Part shown: positions 39,729 to 51,528 of the stretch, in pieces
How positions within the stretch are numbered: the first letter of the stretch is position 1
How the letters are laid out: every line of letters begins with the position of its first letter
Origin: Tenodera sinensis
Taxonomy: Eukaryota > Arthropoda > Insecta > Mantodea > Mantidae
Assembly (NCBI GenBank): GCA_030765045.1
Contig: CM060964.1
Span: 173,206,219 to 173,270,218, forward strand
DNA length: 64,000 nucleotides
Direction of reading: 5' to 3'
Translations under genes and position numbers: made by a program
Notes under the pieces: model-generated
Told to the model about the DNA's origin: nothing
Database searches by the model: none
The model's input: the letters and a program-made list of their open reading frames with translations, nothing else

Positions 39729-40686
39729 CTTTAGCTCAGGGGAAGACAACTTCGGGCCGTGTGACGTAGTTAAACGAAGAGCCAGCTTGTACGTTCGTGT
39801 GACGCCAGGCGAGAGCGGTGTATTGCTATGCTGCCTAGATCTGCGGCGCTACTTGCACGAAACTGAATGCATATGAAAAATGTTATTTGTTTAGGGAGAA
39901 CCCTCTTCAGCCTAGTCTGAGGGATTTTATTGTGTGAGGGATCTTAACGGCGTTAGTGCGAATTTTGTTTTTATTTTGTGTTTTTGTTGACGTTGTATAG
40001 TGTTGTGTGTTGTAGTTTTGTGTTTGTGTTGTTCCCCGTGTTTCACACCAGTTTGAGACCAGACTTCAAGATGTAGAAACATTGTCACCTACGTTTCAGA
40101 TCTTTGCGACCCCGTCCGTATTCATTGGATCTTAATAATGTTTCTAGCAGGTTGCAAATTGAATTGATAAATTTACAGTGCGACGATTTGCTGAAGGACA
40201 AATATAAGCACAAGGAAGACTTAGCTGATTTTATAAGAATGTTCCTCAAACCAGATTTCTGAGGTTGTATGCCCTTGTTGCGCGGATATTATGTATGTTT
40301 GGTTCTACGTATGTGTGCGAACAATTCTTTTCGGTTATGAACCTTTCTAAGTCAAAATTCCGAAGCATTTTGCCAGATCACAATCTAACATGCAGTCTTC
40401 GGTTAAAAATGTGCCGTACATTACGCCCTAACATTGACAAACTAGTTAAAGAAAAGCGAAACGACAAATGTCGGAATATGTCCATATATATGGCATAAAG
40501 CCGAAATGTAATTATTTATAATCTGTGACTATTCCGTAATTGAAACAGCACTAAAATTACGATGTCCCACATGCCATTTCCTCTTGCCCGCTGTGACGTC
40601 ACACGTTCAACTCCCCTTCGTAGGGAGCATGTGAGCTGAGTGTACTGACGTCACAGCAGCGATACCTGTCTTCCCCTGCTTTAGCT
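39729..40686 (+). mobile_element. Deleted hAT element with exact 8-bp duplication
   Basis: The ends are CAGGGGAAGACAAC and, reverse-complemented, CAGGGGAAGACAGG (39737-40678). The flanks are CTTTAGCT at 39729-39736 and CTTTAGCT at 40679-40686, an exact 8-bp target duplication. The right subterminal region carries two TGACGTCA palindromes (40594-40601, 40646-40653). Only the C-terminal third of a transposase remains. Confidence 0.9.
40052..40498 (+). pseudogene. hAT transposase C-terminal remnant (GTF2IRD2/ZBED-like)
   Basis: From about 40052 the reading gives FETRLQDVETLSPTFQIFAT, then a frameshift, then RLQIELINLQCDDLLKDKYK. After another break, 40265-40498 reads ILCMFGSTYVCEQFFSVMNL and SKSKFRSILPDHNLTCSLRL, the hAT dimerisation region. 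The same architecture is found in the second hAT of this group at 45678-46142. It is inactive. Confidence 0.8.
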
Positions 40687-41077
40687 GTTTAGATTGTGAC
40701 AGGATTTATATTAGTGAAACCTAACACGGTTTAGAAACCAGGATACAGGGACATCTTAGAAGTATGCATAAACAGTTTGATCAATCAGCTGTCGTAGATT
40801 ATTTTTGATCATTTAATTATGGAATAGATGCAGAGATTAAATTATTAAAACAATTAAATGGACCCACAGATTTAGCAGTTTGTGAAAATAGAATCATTTC
40901 AAAAATAATGACCGCGTAATTAATTTTGAAACATCACCGATTGAATCTGTTAACAAATATGGTTTTTACTTTCAGTCGTTGGTAACGCCTAGAAATATTA
41001 AGTGATTTTGCGTCCGTTACGATAGTGGCCAGTATAACAAAGAGTGGTACCGGTGATGTGATAGATATATCGTGAAA

Positions 41078-42596
41078 CTAAAGCGCGTTTCACCCTTAGA
41101 AGACAGTACACGTTAAATGGAGCGCAGTGTTGCAACATGTACTAGTTGCGAATCTTTCTCCGCGCGCGACCCCGAGGTGACCAGAGTCCTGTACTTAGTC
41201 CTTCAATTAGTGCTTGACGAGATGGGCACTTTTAACTTTGGTATCCCTCCATGCCTTTGTTACTGCATGACCTAAATTTACAAATGACTCGTCTGTATAA
41301 ACAATTGATTTCCCCTGGTCCCTAAACCGTTTTACGTATTTTAGATATTTATGTCGCCATCTGATGCTATCGTCTCTTTCTATCAATATGCACTTCTTAC
41401 CCCTTCTTTCATATTCGGACCCCAAATCATGTAAGAACCGACTAAGAGTGGCCCTTGAGAAATTTGGTAGGGTCTCCATCACTGTTGACCCGTGACAAAA
41501 GTATATTCACCATGGGTGGAATATTTGCAAACTGTAAAGAATGAACAATTCGCCGCACTCCACCTTGCACTATTCAATCATATTGCGTTAACCTAGCGTT
41601 TTGTGTAGTCCCGCCCTTTTTGCTTTCTTTTTCGATGGCGTTCTTAGAGACCTTTCATTACTTCCTTTTTAATCCTATACACTACTGCTTCTGGACACTC
41701 AATAGCCTTAGCTGTTTCTTTTACTGCCTTACACGCATTTTGCTTCAAAAATAATCGAACACATTCATAATTATTTGGCGTTCCTCACTTCTTAATTTAC
41801 CAACATATCGTCTCTTCCTAGCTTCCCCCTCCATAACTACAAATATTTACAAAAATATTAAACAAATAACGCAATAACAGCTCACAGTTACACACACGGC
41901 TTCTTTCAAACTAATGTTAGTGCTGCTCCTTATACTATCTTCTGTGTCAGGCCTGGCGCTGAATAGATGAATACCTTTTGTTTGCCTTACTGAATAAAAG
42001 AAAGAGGTTACTGCCTTTTGGTTTATTTTAAAAACTTTCTCCAACCTTCCTCAACATTTGCTCTCGCTGGTTCCCTGATGTAAACTCAATAAAAAAAAAG
42101 TTTCACACTGCGTAACCTTTGCAGTGCACAGATATAAAATTTTCCGAAAACATTTAATTTAAAAAATTATAACACTTAACTGGGTAAACATAGAGAATTC
42201 AAAGTAGGCAGGTAGTAGCACTATGGTCTACTCTACCTAAGTAAAAAATATAGATGCATTCTAGCAGTTAGTTTGTTAGTTAGCGCGTGATGAGTGTAGA
42301 AACAGCAAATATCGGACTTCTATTGAAAAAAACGTTTTCTGAAGAAATTTGGGCCTATAGAAATGTATAATGACTCTGAAAAGGATATAACCTGATAGAG
42401 AAAAAAAGTCTGCATAGGATAATGTGTTCAAACCTGAAATTTATAACAAATGAATATTTATACCATGCTATTAGGAATCTGGCAACAGCGCAAGGGTAGA
42501 AAAGGACGCGGCTAATGGCAACTTGTATGCGCTAGATAGAGACAGAGATGTCCCATTTAACTCCATACTGTCTTCTAAGAGTGAAACGCTATATAG
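41078..42596 (-). mobile_element. IS630/Tc1/mariner-type element, copy 1
   Basis: The inverted ends read CTAAAGCGCGTTTCACCCTT at the left and, reverse-complemented, CTATATAGCGTTTCACTCTT at the right; both continue AGAAGACAGTA. The transposase fragment is on the minus strand. A second copy in the opposite orientation is at 53083-54586. Here the flanking TA is not preserved. Confidence 0.8.
41207..42044 (-). pseudogene. DDE transposase, truncated and frameshifted (copy 1)
   Basis: On the minus strand a short 5' open frame (42044-41847) precedes the MEGEARKGR-like start and a helix-turn-helix region with frameshifts. 41482-41207 then holds the first catalytic strands: LSRFLHDLGSEYERRGKK, LIERDDSIRWRHKYLK and VYTDESFVNLGH (the first Asp). 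The sequence stops shortly after KAWRDTK and the inverted repeat follows within 100-130 bp. The second half of the DDE domain, with the remaining acidic residues, is absent. The copy at 53634-54470 has the same truncation, so this is a non-autonomous family. Confidence 0.7.
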
Positions 42597-44079
42597 TTTG
42601 CATTTAATTTCAAGAACTTGCAACATGTATTTATACTTTTGATACTTATAATTTCTAAGATATTTGATATATTTGAGGTAAGCTTATGTTATTTTATATG
42701 TTCATTCTTTGAGAAAATATTCATTCAAACGCAAGCAATAATTTTTTTATAAAACAAACCAGGGATGTGGGTGCATTTAAAACTGAAATATTGTTACTCG
42801 TTGGCAATTGTTTCAAATGATACTGTGTGGTGATTCGTCTGAAATACCTCTCTTTGACGACATTGCATATAAGAAAAATAATTTATTGTCTCTTATAAGG
42901 GGCTCTAATGACCTAGCTGTCAACGGGCCCTTAAACCCTAATCACTCACTCTCTTATAAACCATAAAATTCTAAAAGAACTGGTTCCTATTAGAATTATG
43001 TGCAGGAGCATGTTACATTGAAGAATAAATATCTGTAGATGCAGAAATATACTTTCAGCTAGTTTGGAATAAGTCTGTGGAAAAGCAGAAACAACCCTAA
43101 AAAGCACTGGACAACCTATGTTATATTGCTGTCAAAAATATTGAATTTAAGGGAAATACATTTCGGCTAATTTCATATCCATTACTTTGCGATCGTCTTT
43201 TATCCGTCTATACTTACGGTGGAATGGCTGCGAAACATGCGCAATATAGTGCTACTGTTTTTAAACATTTATTGTGCTCGAAATTATCTTTTTCCCCAGT
43301 AAAATGAACTAAAACGTCATTGCGGTGTTATTTAAAAGATAGTAAATAAAGGTGATAGAAAACTGCTCACTAGTTGCAAAAGCAGATAATTGCCTAAATT
43401 TCAGACACAGATTGAAAAACCTAATGTGTTACACTCACATGAATCATTCTACTCTTATAAACCTTATTCATTAATTTACTTCTTATTAAATGAGATAAAC
43501 ATTTGCAAACTTATTGTTTATTGCTAACTTTCTTGTAGGCACAAGGGGAGCGGCAGGAGTACAGCAGGCGTTGTGATAGTCAATTATTTTAAGAGTTGGT
43601 CGCTGTGTGTTGCCTTTGAAATTACGTTCTCTTTATATGGCCAAGAGATAAGAAAACGAATAATGCATTCCTATTTGAGAAAACTGTATATATTGAGAAT
43701 TCAAGCGAATAAGGAATATTTCGGAGAAGGTTTTCCGCACAAAAAATTATTTTACATAAATTGTGTGTTTTAATGAAATCTACATTTGTGATATTGCAAG
43801 ATTTTGTTTATCTCTTGCGGTTTACCAGTTATGCAAAGGTCACCCAGAATAAAGAGGACTTCTGCGGAAAGTTCTAGAAAAGCCAAATATACATTTCATT
43901 TGCAAGATAATATAGAGGCTGTTCCGCTTATAAGCATGATAAGAGAATGTATAAGAAACGAGAATAAGTATGATAAGAGAAATAGCTATAACTTCTGAAT
44001 TAATCTAGAGGTGAAACCACATGCCACAAATAGCGAAAACTGGGATTTTATTTCTTTTTCTACAAACTTATGGTTCTTA
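42597..44079. other. AT-rich spacer
   Basis: Holds the second copy of the 55-bp dispersed repeat (42899-42953). An open frame at 43804-43998 follows an acceptor-like CGGTTTACCAG, but it has no domain and I do not call it an exon. Confidence 0.4.
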
Positions 44080-45330
44080 ATGACTCATAAAGCTCAACAT
44101 GGCTCCCATTAGAGGCACAGGAAATGTGCAGCCGGTATTCAACCTATACGTACGCATTATGAAGCATCTTTGGTGTAACATTGTCGATAGCAAGATAAAT
44201 CCTTTGACGTAAATGTGCCAAATCACGTATTGGTGTCCTGCAGATCTGATCTTTAACAAATCCCCACAGGAAAAAGTCAGGTGGTGTCAGGTCTGGTGAT
44301 CTGGCAGGTCATATGATGTACGGTGATGCTCTTCCGATCCGCTCTGTTGGTCTAGGGGTAACATGCTAGCCTCTGGTTCCCAAGGTTGCAGTTTCAAACC
44401 CGGCGGAAGTAGATGGATTATCTTGGGCGTAAAAATTCTCTGCTTTGCTTCCTTCAGAAGAGAACTAAAGCTGTTGGCCTGTGTCGTAGATTTACGGCAC
44501 GTAAAAGAACCTCAAGCCTGATAAAGAGGCCTCTGAGCAAAATTATCTGTCACGCCCTAAATAGAATGGGAAACTAAGAACCAATGCAGTTAAAGAACGC
44601 CCATAAATAAAACTCAATTTAATTTTTCCGGCAACTGTCTGTTCAAGAGTGTTTGTACCACATTGCTACATTGGCAAAGTGTGGTGGTGTCCCATCTTGC
44701 TGGAAAATTGTTCTATTAGGGATTTGGGTCACAGCATATAGCTACAACATATCCAGGCATACGTTTGCAGTGACCTTCTCAGAGAAACGGGGCCCATGAC
44801 TCTACCATGCATGTCGCCAAACATTGCATTTAGGGGAATCCCACTGGTACTCAAATACGGCACGGGGATTTTTACAACCACAGATGCAACTTGTTTCGGT
44901 TTACGTTTCCACAGACATAGGACGTTGATTTGTCTGCGAAGCAGATTTGAGGTAGGAATGTATCGTTATAGTGTACTTTTTCCAACATTGTTTCCGCAAA
45001 GCATCTTCTTTCTCACTTGCCATTCAGCGTAGTCATCTAATGAAGTTGCTGCTTGTATGCTCGCAAACACAATCTTTTAAGGAGCACTGTATGCAGTGTT
45101 GTTGGTGGGATGTTCATTGCATTCAGACATTTTGGAATGTTTATCCACATTTGACACCAAACTTGCTGTTTCTCTCAGCTGCCTATCACACTTCATTATT
45201 ACACATACTTCGGAACGGCTTCCCTCGGTCTAAGGTTGTACTGACGACGAAACAGGCGCTGCACACGAATTACCGGCTTAACTTCTGCTAATATTAGCAC
45301 ATAAAACACTTTCAGCTGTAGTGTCCACAT
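44080..45330 (-). pseudogene. Mariner-like transposase remnant, split by a SINE
   Basis: On the minus strand the fragment runs from about 45080 (AEWQVRKKML region) through LCLWKRKPK, MFGDMHGRVMGP and FQQDGTPPHFANVA-type sequence to about 44610. After the SINE at 44336-44600 it resumes with ARSPDLTPPDFFLWGFVKDQ and LRQRIYLAIDNVTPKMLHNA down to about 44085. It has many frameshifts. It belongs to the same broad FLWG-type mariner-like group as the 24476-25508 transposase but is clearly a different lineage. No inverted repeats were found. Confidence 0.7.
44336..44602 (+). mobile_element. tRNA-derived SINE, family E
   Basis: The head TGTTGGTCTAGGGGTAACATG (A box) and GCAGTTTCAAACCCGG (B box) is followed by a body with GCTGTTGGCCTGTGTCGTAG, then ATTTACGGCACGTAAAAGAA and CCTCAAGCCTGATAAAGAGG. 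It lies inside the mariner-like remnant. A second copy is at 55139-55405. Confidence 0.8.
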
Positions 45331-45532
45331 GCTGATAGATGAACGATATTGCTATGCAGTTTTCTGCGCATGTGCGGACGATTCATGACTGTTTCAAACT
45401 TAACAACACAAATGGATTAAAACTTGCTAACATTCTCTTTCCAATGGTACAAATCTTAACCTATTTGTATGCACAGTTTTGAAGTTATAAACGTTTCCTT
45501 TATTACACTCATGAGTGGAACACAGTGCATTA
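45331..45532. other. Unrecognised spacer
   Basis: Nothing is recognised between the mariner-like remnant and the hAT target duplication. Confidence 0.4.
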
Positions 45533-45677
45533 TCTTACACCAGGCATCCCCAAGTCGAGTGAAGGTCGCTTGAGGGCGTGCGGGGCTGCACATTACACTC
45601 ACTGCGGGCCGCACAGTCACACAGCCCAGTAGGTGTAACAGTGCAGCGGTGGTATAACACTACATGTTTGTACTGCG

Positions 45678-46142
45678 GTGTCCTACTTACGATGCCTGCG
45701 ACAATTCCGCGAAGATTTCGAACGTAGATTCCAGGACCTTATACTAGTTGAGAAACAATTTAATTTATTTGCAACACCATTTTCAGTGTATATCCTCGAT
45801 AGTCCTGTTGAAGTGCAGTTGGAAGTCATAGATTTGAAAAATGATATTAAATTAGAAGACAAATATCACAATATAAAAAGTATATACCATTTCTACACCC
45901 CTGCAAAACGCGAAAGATTTCCTAAACTCCACGATCTAGCAGGAAGAATTTTGTGCATGTTCGGGACAACCTATGTTTGCGAATCACTGAAGTGCACAAA
46001 GTCACGTCACTTAAGCCAATTAAGTGATGAACACTTGAAAGCATGTTTGCGATTCGGTAGCTCGCAAACAATAGTCCAGCGTATTGAACAGCTGGTGGAA
46101 AACAGACAACTGCAAAAATCACGGCGATTGTTGGGTGACTAA
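45678..46142 (+). pseudogene. hAT transposase C-terminal part (GTF2IRD2/ZBED-like)
   Basis: 154 codons open. The order is FREDFERRFQDL, FNLFATPFSVYILDSP, LQLEVIDLKNDIKLEDKY-like sequence, FPKLHDLAGRILCMFGTTYV, then CESLKCTKSRHLSQLSDEHL. That is the C-terminal RNase-H-like end and dimerisation region. Compared with the copy at 40265-40498, about eight residues around the CEQxFSxMN motif are deleted. The N-terminal BED finger and first catalytic residues are missing. It may be an old deletion derivative mobilised in trans. Confidence 0.8.
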
Positions 46143-46399
46143 GAAAGAGTAGTTTTCATACAGACTTTTATTTGAAGAATACTTTGTTTATTTGTATTGT
46201 TTACTTCATTGAATTGCATACTAACAACAAGAAGAAAGTTTTGTGTCATATTACATTATTTATTTAGTTTATTATATTTATACGAGTGTTTGTATTTCGT
46301 TAATTGAATTTCCTGCCAATAAGATTTTATGTTGTATTATATTAATTATCAGTATTAAAGTGTATAAAATAATGCTGTCATTATTATGTAATTGACAGT

Positions 46400-47001
46400 T
46401 GGTGCGGGATTTTTGGATGCGTATATGAGATACTATGTTTCTGGTCTACTGGGGAAGGGGTAGGTCGGGAAAGCGTGGGTGCTCTTGATTGCTCCGGCTT
46501 TTTACAGTCTGGTTTTTGTTTGAGCACGAGGTCTTTATCTCAGGGTTGTCCAGCTGAGGAATGTCCAGGTAATAAATTGAAGTCTTCTATTCCTTTTAAT
46601 GTTTATTTCACTTTACTCATGCCCCCTTCCGACACACAAGACCATGAAGAATCGTGATCCGCGTAACGCACACGTCTGTCTATCCCGCTGAAGATCGACC
46701 AAGCAAGTGTCTTTCTCTCCCTAAGACTGTATTCCTCCAATCGGCCTTTCCGCTTGGCCAACTTCACCTTGCAATTAGACACGTACGTCTTCAAGCGTTG
46801 GGTTTTTCAACCCCATTGTTCCCTTTCTTTCAGGGGTTGTTGCCTTCTTGCGGTACCGTTACTTTCCCTGCCTGAGGTAATCGCGGTACCTTCGGCCCAC
46901 CAGTCGAGTTGTAAGGTAAAGCCTATATTCGATTTTCAATTATATACAAATTATTACGTAGGTACGCGGGTTTTAATTGGCGAGCGCGGGTTTCCGCCTC
47001 A
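46400..47001 (-). repeat. 3' long terminal repeat
   Basis: 602 bp, nearly identical to 51840-52440. The adjacent upstream sequence (in element orientation) has CCTCCGAAGGGCATA, a weak purine-rich tract. Confidence 0.9.
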
Positions 47002-48446
47002 TATGCCCTTCGGAGGAATTTTCCGATTTTTTTAAAAGGAAAAATCGAAAATTTCTTCGACAGTCCCACTAGCAATCTGCGTGCTCAGATGATAAACGTT
47101 CCCTATTTTTTTTCTTTTCTTTTCGGGTTCCGTCTTGTGTGTCAGGCGAGGTATTCTAATTATGACATACATGTTATATTACAAAGATTGACCCTTGATA
47201 AATTTTAATAATCCTCAAAATATACAAAAGATCTTATCCTATTAAATTGTACATGTAATTGAAGTTACACAATATTGCAATACCTAAACGCTAAAATTGT
47301 TACACTTTGGTAATATACGTATATACAGGTATTACTGCCATACCTTTTTGGAGTACTGTTTTTTCTGATGCAATGCCAGTTTTTGTGCACCAGGAAACTG
47401 CTGTGGGCACTTTTTGGTACACTCGTGGCATTTCACTTCTAATCACACGAATATGGCATGTCCACTATTTCGCGCACTTCATGCCTATTCACACGCCTTA
47501 ACTTACACTATGTGTGGGTTTAACACACATTATATATATATATACATTTTCTTTTGTGTTTACTATTATCCTATCCAATCTTATTTGAATATGTTTACGA
47601 GTAAAGTCGGGAGCACGGCCAGTTTGTCAACGGTGGCTACTATACATACTGCCTTGTTCTCTTAACATACTAGTGAGTGTTTTCTGACCTCAATATAAAT
47701 ATATACAATTTCACTGTCTCCCTTGGATTTACATAATGTACTGCATCTTTTATATATCTTCTTCCTTTACCTTAATACTACTCGGGAGAGTGAGTTTATT
47801 ATTATTGTCACTCAGAAATCCTACTTCTACTATGTACAGGTATTTATAGCCTATTCAACACAATCGTTAACAATAATAATGGTTTGACCCACTCATGACA
47901 TCAGGTTTTATTATTACGGTTAAGGAAAAAAAAGGGATAATGCTAAACTTGAGGTGTCGTCAGTGACATCCTACGATAGTGAATATTATTACGTAAAATA
48001 CTTTGATGAAGCGAGGTCATCGCTGCGTCATATAATGGATTCGTTTGTTGCATTATCCAGTTATTTGAATGGTCGCAGGAGCACTAAATTATATCTGCCT
48101 ATAACTTTTTGTTTTCTCATATCTGCTACTTCGAACGATCGATCACTCAGCTCGTTAACTATCGATATTGCTACAATAGATGTCTAAGTGCAGGGTTTCA
48201 TTCACGTTTCAGTCGATCTTTCTTCGCGTATGGTCACAGTGTTCAGGTAGCTGTTCAGTTGGGACAAAGGATTGTATTTTTATTTCTTTATTCAGGCTGT
48301 AGCTTTTTTTTTCCTCCCCTCGCATGAAGCGAACAGGCCTTTACCGTGAGGGGTGTACTACTTGTTTCTACATCCCTAAACATTTCCGCGTACCTCACAT
48401 TTTCGGTTCCGCAATAATTAAAAAAATATCCCTTTCGTCGTCTGGG
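47002..48446. other. Non-coding interior of the LTR element
   Basis: Where polymerase and integrase would normally lie I see only short, domain-free frames on either strand. The sequence is AT-rich. Confidence 0.6.
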
Positions 48447-48740
48447 TCATTCGCCTCCGTTACATGGAGTTCGGCCAAAATGTTCCCTATCTACCTGAAC
48501 CATTATAACAAACAATTGTTCCTTTTCCAACTGAAATGCACCTTCTGTCAACTGTTCCCTTTCCACGGTCAGCTGAGTGAAAGGTACAGTGACCTCCCCA
48601 TTACTACGCTGTACTGCGACTTGCTTATTATCGTAATTAATACGAGCTTGGAAAGAGTAAACGAAATCACTACCGATGAGTGTTTGTACGGCAATGTGTG
48701 GGATAACTAGCAAAATGAGTTCCATGTGCACTCCGTCCAT
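48447..48740 (-). pseudogene. Retroelement aspartic-protease fragment
   Basis: On the minus strand: ELILLVIPHIAVQTLIGSDF, then VYSFQARINYDNKQVAV. The I-x-x-LIGSDF pattern followed by INY matches the C-terminal half of Ty3/gypsy-type proteases. The catalytic DTG/DSG half was not identified upstream, so the enzyme is incomplete or frameshifted. It lies between gag and the non-coding interior. Confidence 0.6.
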
Positions 48741-49066
48741 TATAAATACAATTATGACCTGTTTCTGAATTCTTTGTCATTTTATTCCTCTGGCTAGTAA
48801 CGCACATACGTTTAGCATTGGTATTGTACTATTGCTTCCTTCGTTAAAAATATGCCTCGTTGTTGGAATCGGGAACCTCATCCAACCCGGTTTTAGTTTC
48901 CCGAATTGTTAAAAACCGGATTACCATTTTGCGCCGTGGCTCCGTCATCTGAAGTAGTATTCTTGGACGGCACGAATGGTGAACCGGCAAACCATTTTTG
49001 TCGGCTTACGGCGCCTTGGATGTGTGCATGTGTTGCGGGTTGCGGTCTATCGGTGGTCTTGTGCCA

Positions 49067-51528
49067 TTAGGTGGCGTTATAGTCCTCATTGTTGTTGCCT
49101 CCGTACATATTGAAATCCGCCATGTTGTGCCTGTTTTCAGCGTTTTCAGCGCCGTTGTACACATTATTCTGCCACTGGCTCCCTGAGGGGTTTTCTCGGG
49201 GCGGGCTAATCGTGTACTGCCTTTGGTGTGTGGTATGTCTGTTCTGGTATCTGTCGGTGTCGTTTGTTCGTCGTCGTTGTCCCCGAATTTGCACATAATT
49301 AATGTGTTGGTGCCGTTGTCTCTGGTATCCTTGATGGGGGTTTTCTCGGGGTGAACGCCGTTGGTGGTGTCTGTGGTCATTCCGGGAATCGGATGAGGGT
49401 GCCTGTTCTCGATAGCGTTCCCGGGTGTGACCCTGCTCATATCGGCGCTCATTGTAGTTGGCTCTTGCCCTCGTCCCACTAAAAATGTGTTCATTGTGTG
49501 GGACCTCATTTCGCGGGACCGGGTTCGATTCAGACATATGTGGCGCTTATGCTGTTAATAAATCCAGCGTTCCGGCTATGCTATTGGGTCGGGCAACAAT
49601 GAGGTGGTTCTTTACCTGTTCCGGAAAGTGCCTTATGACAAGAGAAATGAATTCTTGTTCTTCCATTGGAGGGTCCAGTAGTTGGCTCTGTTGGGTGAGG
49701 TCTAGGAAATAATCCATCATGGATTTTGCGCGTGCATCGAATTTTCCATTATTAATTTTTGTGCGTACCGCGTACTAAGTTGCTGCTATTCCAGTATTTG
49801 GCGAGGAAATGATGTTTAAAATCCGCGTATGTGGCATGGTCGCCTACCGCTAACCTAAACCAAGTGAGTGATCGTCCTTGTAGGCCTTTCTTCACTATTA
49901 TGGTTTCAAACGATTCTGTGATAGCTTTTAGGTGGAACATACCTCTTAGCGTTGTCTCTCGCGTCGTTAAAAGTGGGTACTGCAATTTCGTTTAATAGAT
50001 GGTAGTGGTTGGGGAAACCATGTGTCATGCAATGGGTCTGTGTGCTCTCCGGACTTATACTACTACACGATTCTGCAAGCGATGTTGAAGACGCCGCAGA
50101 ACGCGCGTTCAACATCCCCTGGCTCTCTGACGCACTAGAAGTGGCAGTGTACGTTTGTTGAGCTTGGCTTCTCTTTGTTATGGTGAGCCCATTTATGGCT
50201 TCTTTGAGCACTGCCATTTCTTGCGCGTGGTGTTCTACCGATGTAAGTGTTGAGCGATGAGCCGCTGCTGCCTGTGTTATTATATCTTGCATTTTTGTGA
50301 GTTCATGTCTCTGTTCATTTCGTTGCGTCTGTATAACTTTTCTTACTTCAGAAAGTTCGGGTTGCGTTCTCGCTTCGGCACTTTGCTGCCGCTTTCCCAA
50401 TGTCACACAGGTGGAGCGCAGCTCCTCGCTCAATTGTGCATGCAACTTATTGCTAGTAGTCGAGACACGATTAACATGGTCTTTAATAGTTTCCAATTCC
50501 TTTTGCGTGTCATACACTTCTGTGCGTAGGTTTAGGAATTCTGCTTCAATTCTGCTTTGGCCTAGGCAGATGTTATCCAGGGCTTGTTTTTGTTGTTCTA
50601 TATGTTTTTCTAATGTTTCCTGGTGCTGCCCTAATTGTGAATTTAGGTGTTGTTGTAGGCTTTCCACAATTTTAATTTCTAGGTTGGTACCCTGTTCTGT
50701 TAATCTACGTTGAAGTTGCGCTCCTTGAGCGGTTATTTTGTTGTCTAACTGTGTACTTCGTTCTGTTAAGCTACTTTGAAGTTGCACTCCTTGAGCGGTT
50801 ATTTTGTTGTCAAACTGTGCACTCTGTTCTATTAAGCTACGTTGAAGTTGTGCTCCTTCAGCGGTTATTTTGTTGTCTAACTGTGCACTCTGTTCTATTA
50901 AGCTACTTTGAAGTTGTGCTCCTTCAGCGGTTATTTTGTTGTCTAACTGTGCACTCTGTTCTATTAAGCTACTTTGAAGTTGCACTCCTTGAGCGGTTAT
51001 TTTGTTGTCTAACTGTGTACTCTGTTCTCTTAAGCTACTTTGAAGTTGCACTCCTTGAGCGGTTATTTTGTTGTCAAACTGTGCACTCTGTTCCCTTAAG
51101 CTACTTTGGAGTTGTGCTCCTTGAGCGGTTATTTTGTTGTCTAACTGTGCACTCTGTTCTGTTAAGCTACTTTGAAGTTGTGCTCCTTGAGCGGTTATTT
51201 TGTTGTCTAACTGTGTACTCTGTTCTATTAAGCTACTTTGAAGTTGTGCTCCTTGGGCGGTTATTTTGTTGTCTAACTGTGTACCTTGTTCTGTTAAGCT
51301 ACTTTGAAGTTGTGCTCCTTGGGCGGTTATTTTGTTGTCTAACTGTGTACTCTGTTCTGCTAATCTACTTTCCAAATTCTGGAACTGCTGAAGCATCTGT
51401 TGCATCATAGTTCTGAGGCTGGGTGCAGTTTCAGGAGAAATTTCCGCTACGGTAATGTTTGTTTGTTGTTCTTGGGCCTGTTGTTCCGCCATATCATCGC
51501 TTATTATTTTTCCGTTTCTTAATTTCAT
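49067..51528 (-). pseudogene. Gag of the LTR element, with 22-residue repeats
   Basis: The start MKLRNGKIISDDMAEQ lies at 51528. Residues about 55-275 are ten tandem copies of a 22-residue unit of the type EQSTQLDNKITAQGAQLQSS, then a long helical segment. At about 49960 the frame shifts and continues with a capsid-like region (LQGRSLTWFRLAVGDHATY, then DFKHHFLAKYWNSS). After more shifts, DYFLDLTQQSQLLDPPMEEQ continues to about 49560. 49537-49067 is an arginine/asparagine-rich tail (ERRYEQGHTRERYREQ) without a CCHC knuckle. The repeats predict a long coiled coil. Family placement as Ty3/gypsy-like is inference from the capsid and protease. Confidence 0.8.
50700..51365 (-). repeat. 66-bp coding minisatellite, ten copies, in gag
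   Basis: The motif GGTTATTTTGTTGTC (plus strand) recurs at exact 66-bp steps from 50731 to 51325, giving ten in-frame units. Each 22-residue unit is itself two 11-residue halves with hydrophobic residues in the same place. A degenerate eleventh unit follows at the lower-coordinate side. Confidence 0.95.

Larger units (their letters stand above)
39617..40925 (+). pseudogene. GIY-YIG (Penelope-like) endonuclease remnant, split by a hAT
   Basis: The left piece (39617-39736) reads ERGITLVPQNEYNIKILLNF and the right piece (40687-40925) reads CDRIYISET, then LETRIQGHLRSMHKQFDQSAV and DAEIKLLKQ, followed by an ENRIISK tail. That order matches the C-terminal GIY-YIG-type endonuclease of Penelope-like and related retroelements, in which the second motif is YIGET (here YISET). 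The pieces are separated by a 942-bp hAT (39737-40678) with an exact 8-bp duplication. Several stops are present. I did not find the reverse transcriptase, so the assignment to Penelope is tentative. Confidence 0.5.

Noticed and set aside
43804..43998. Possible small exon after an acceptor-like site
   Set aside because: No domain, no donor in a fitting phase, no conserved pattern.
50751..51410. 219-codon plus-strand frame with 22-residue repeats
   Set aside because: Antisense shadow of the gag minisatellite; the minus-strand frame starts at a sensible Met and leads into a capsid-like region.
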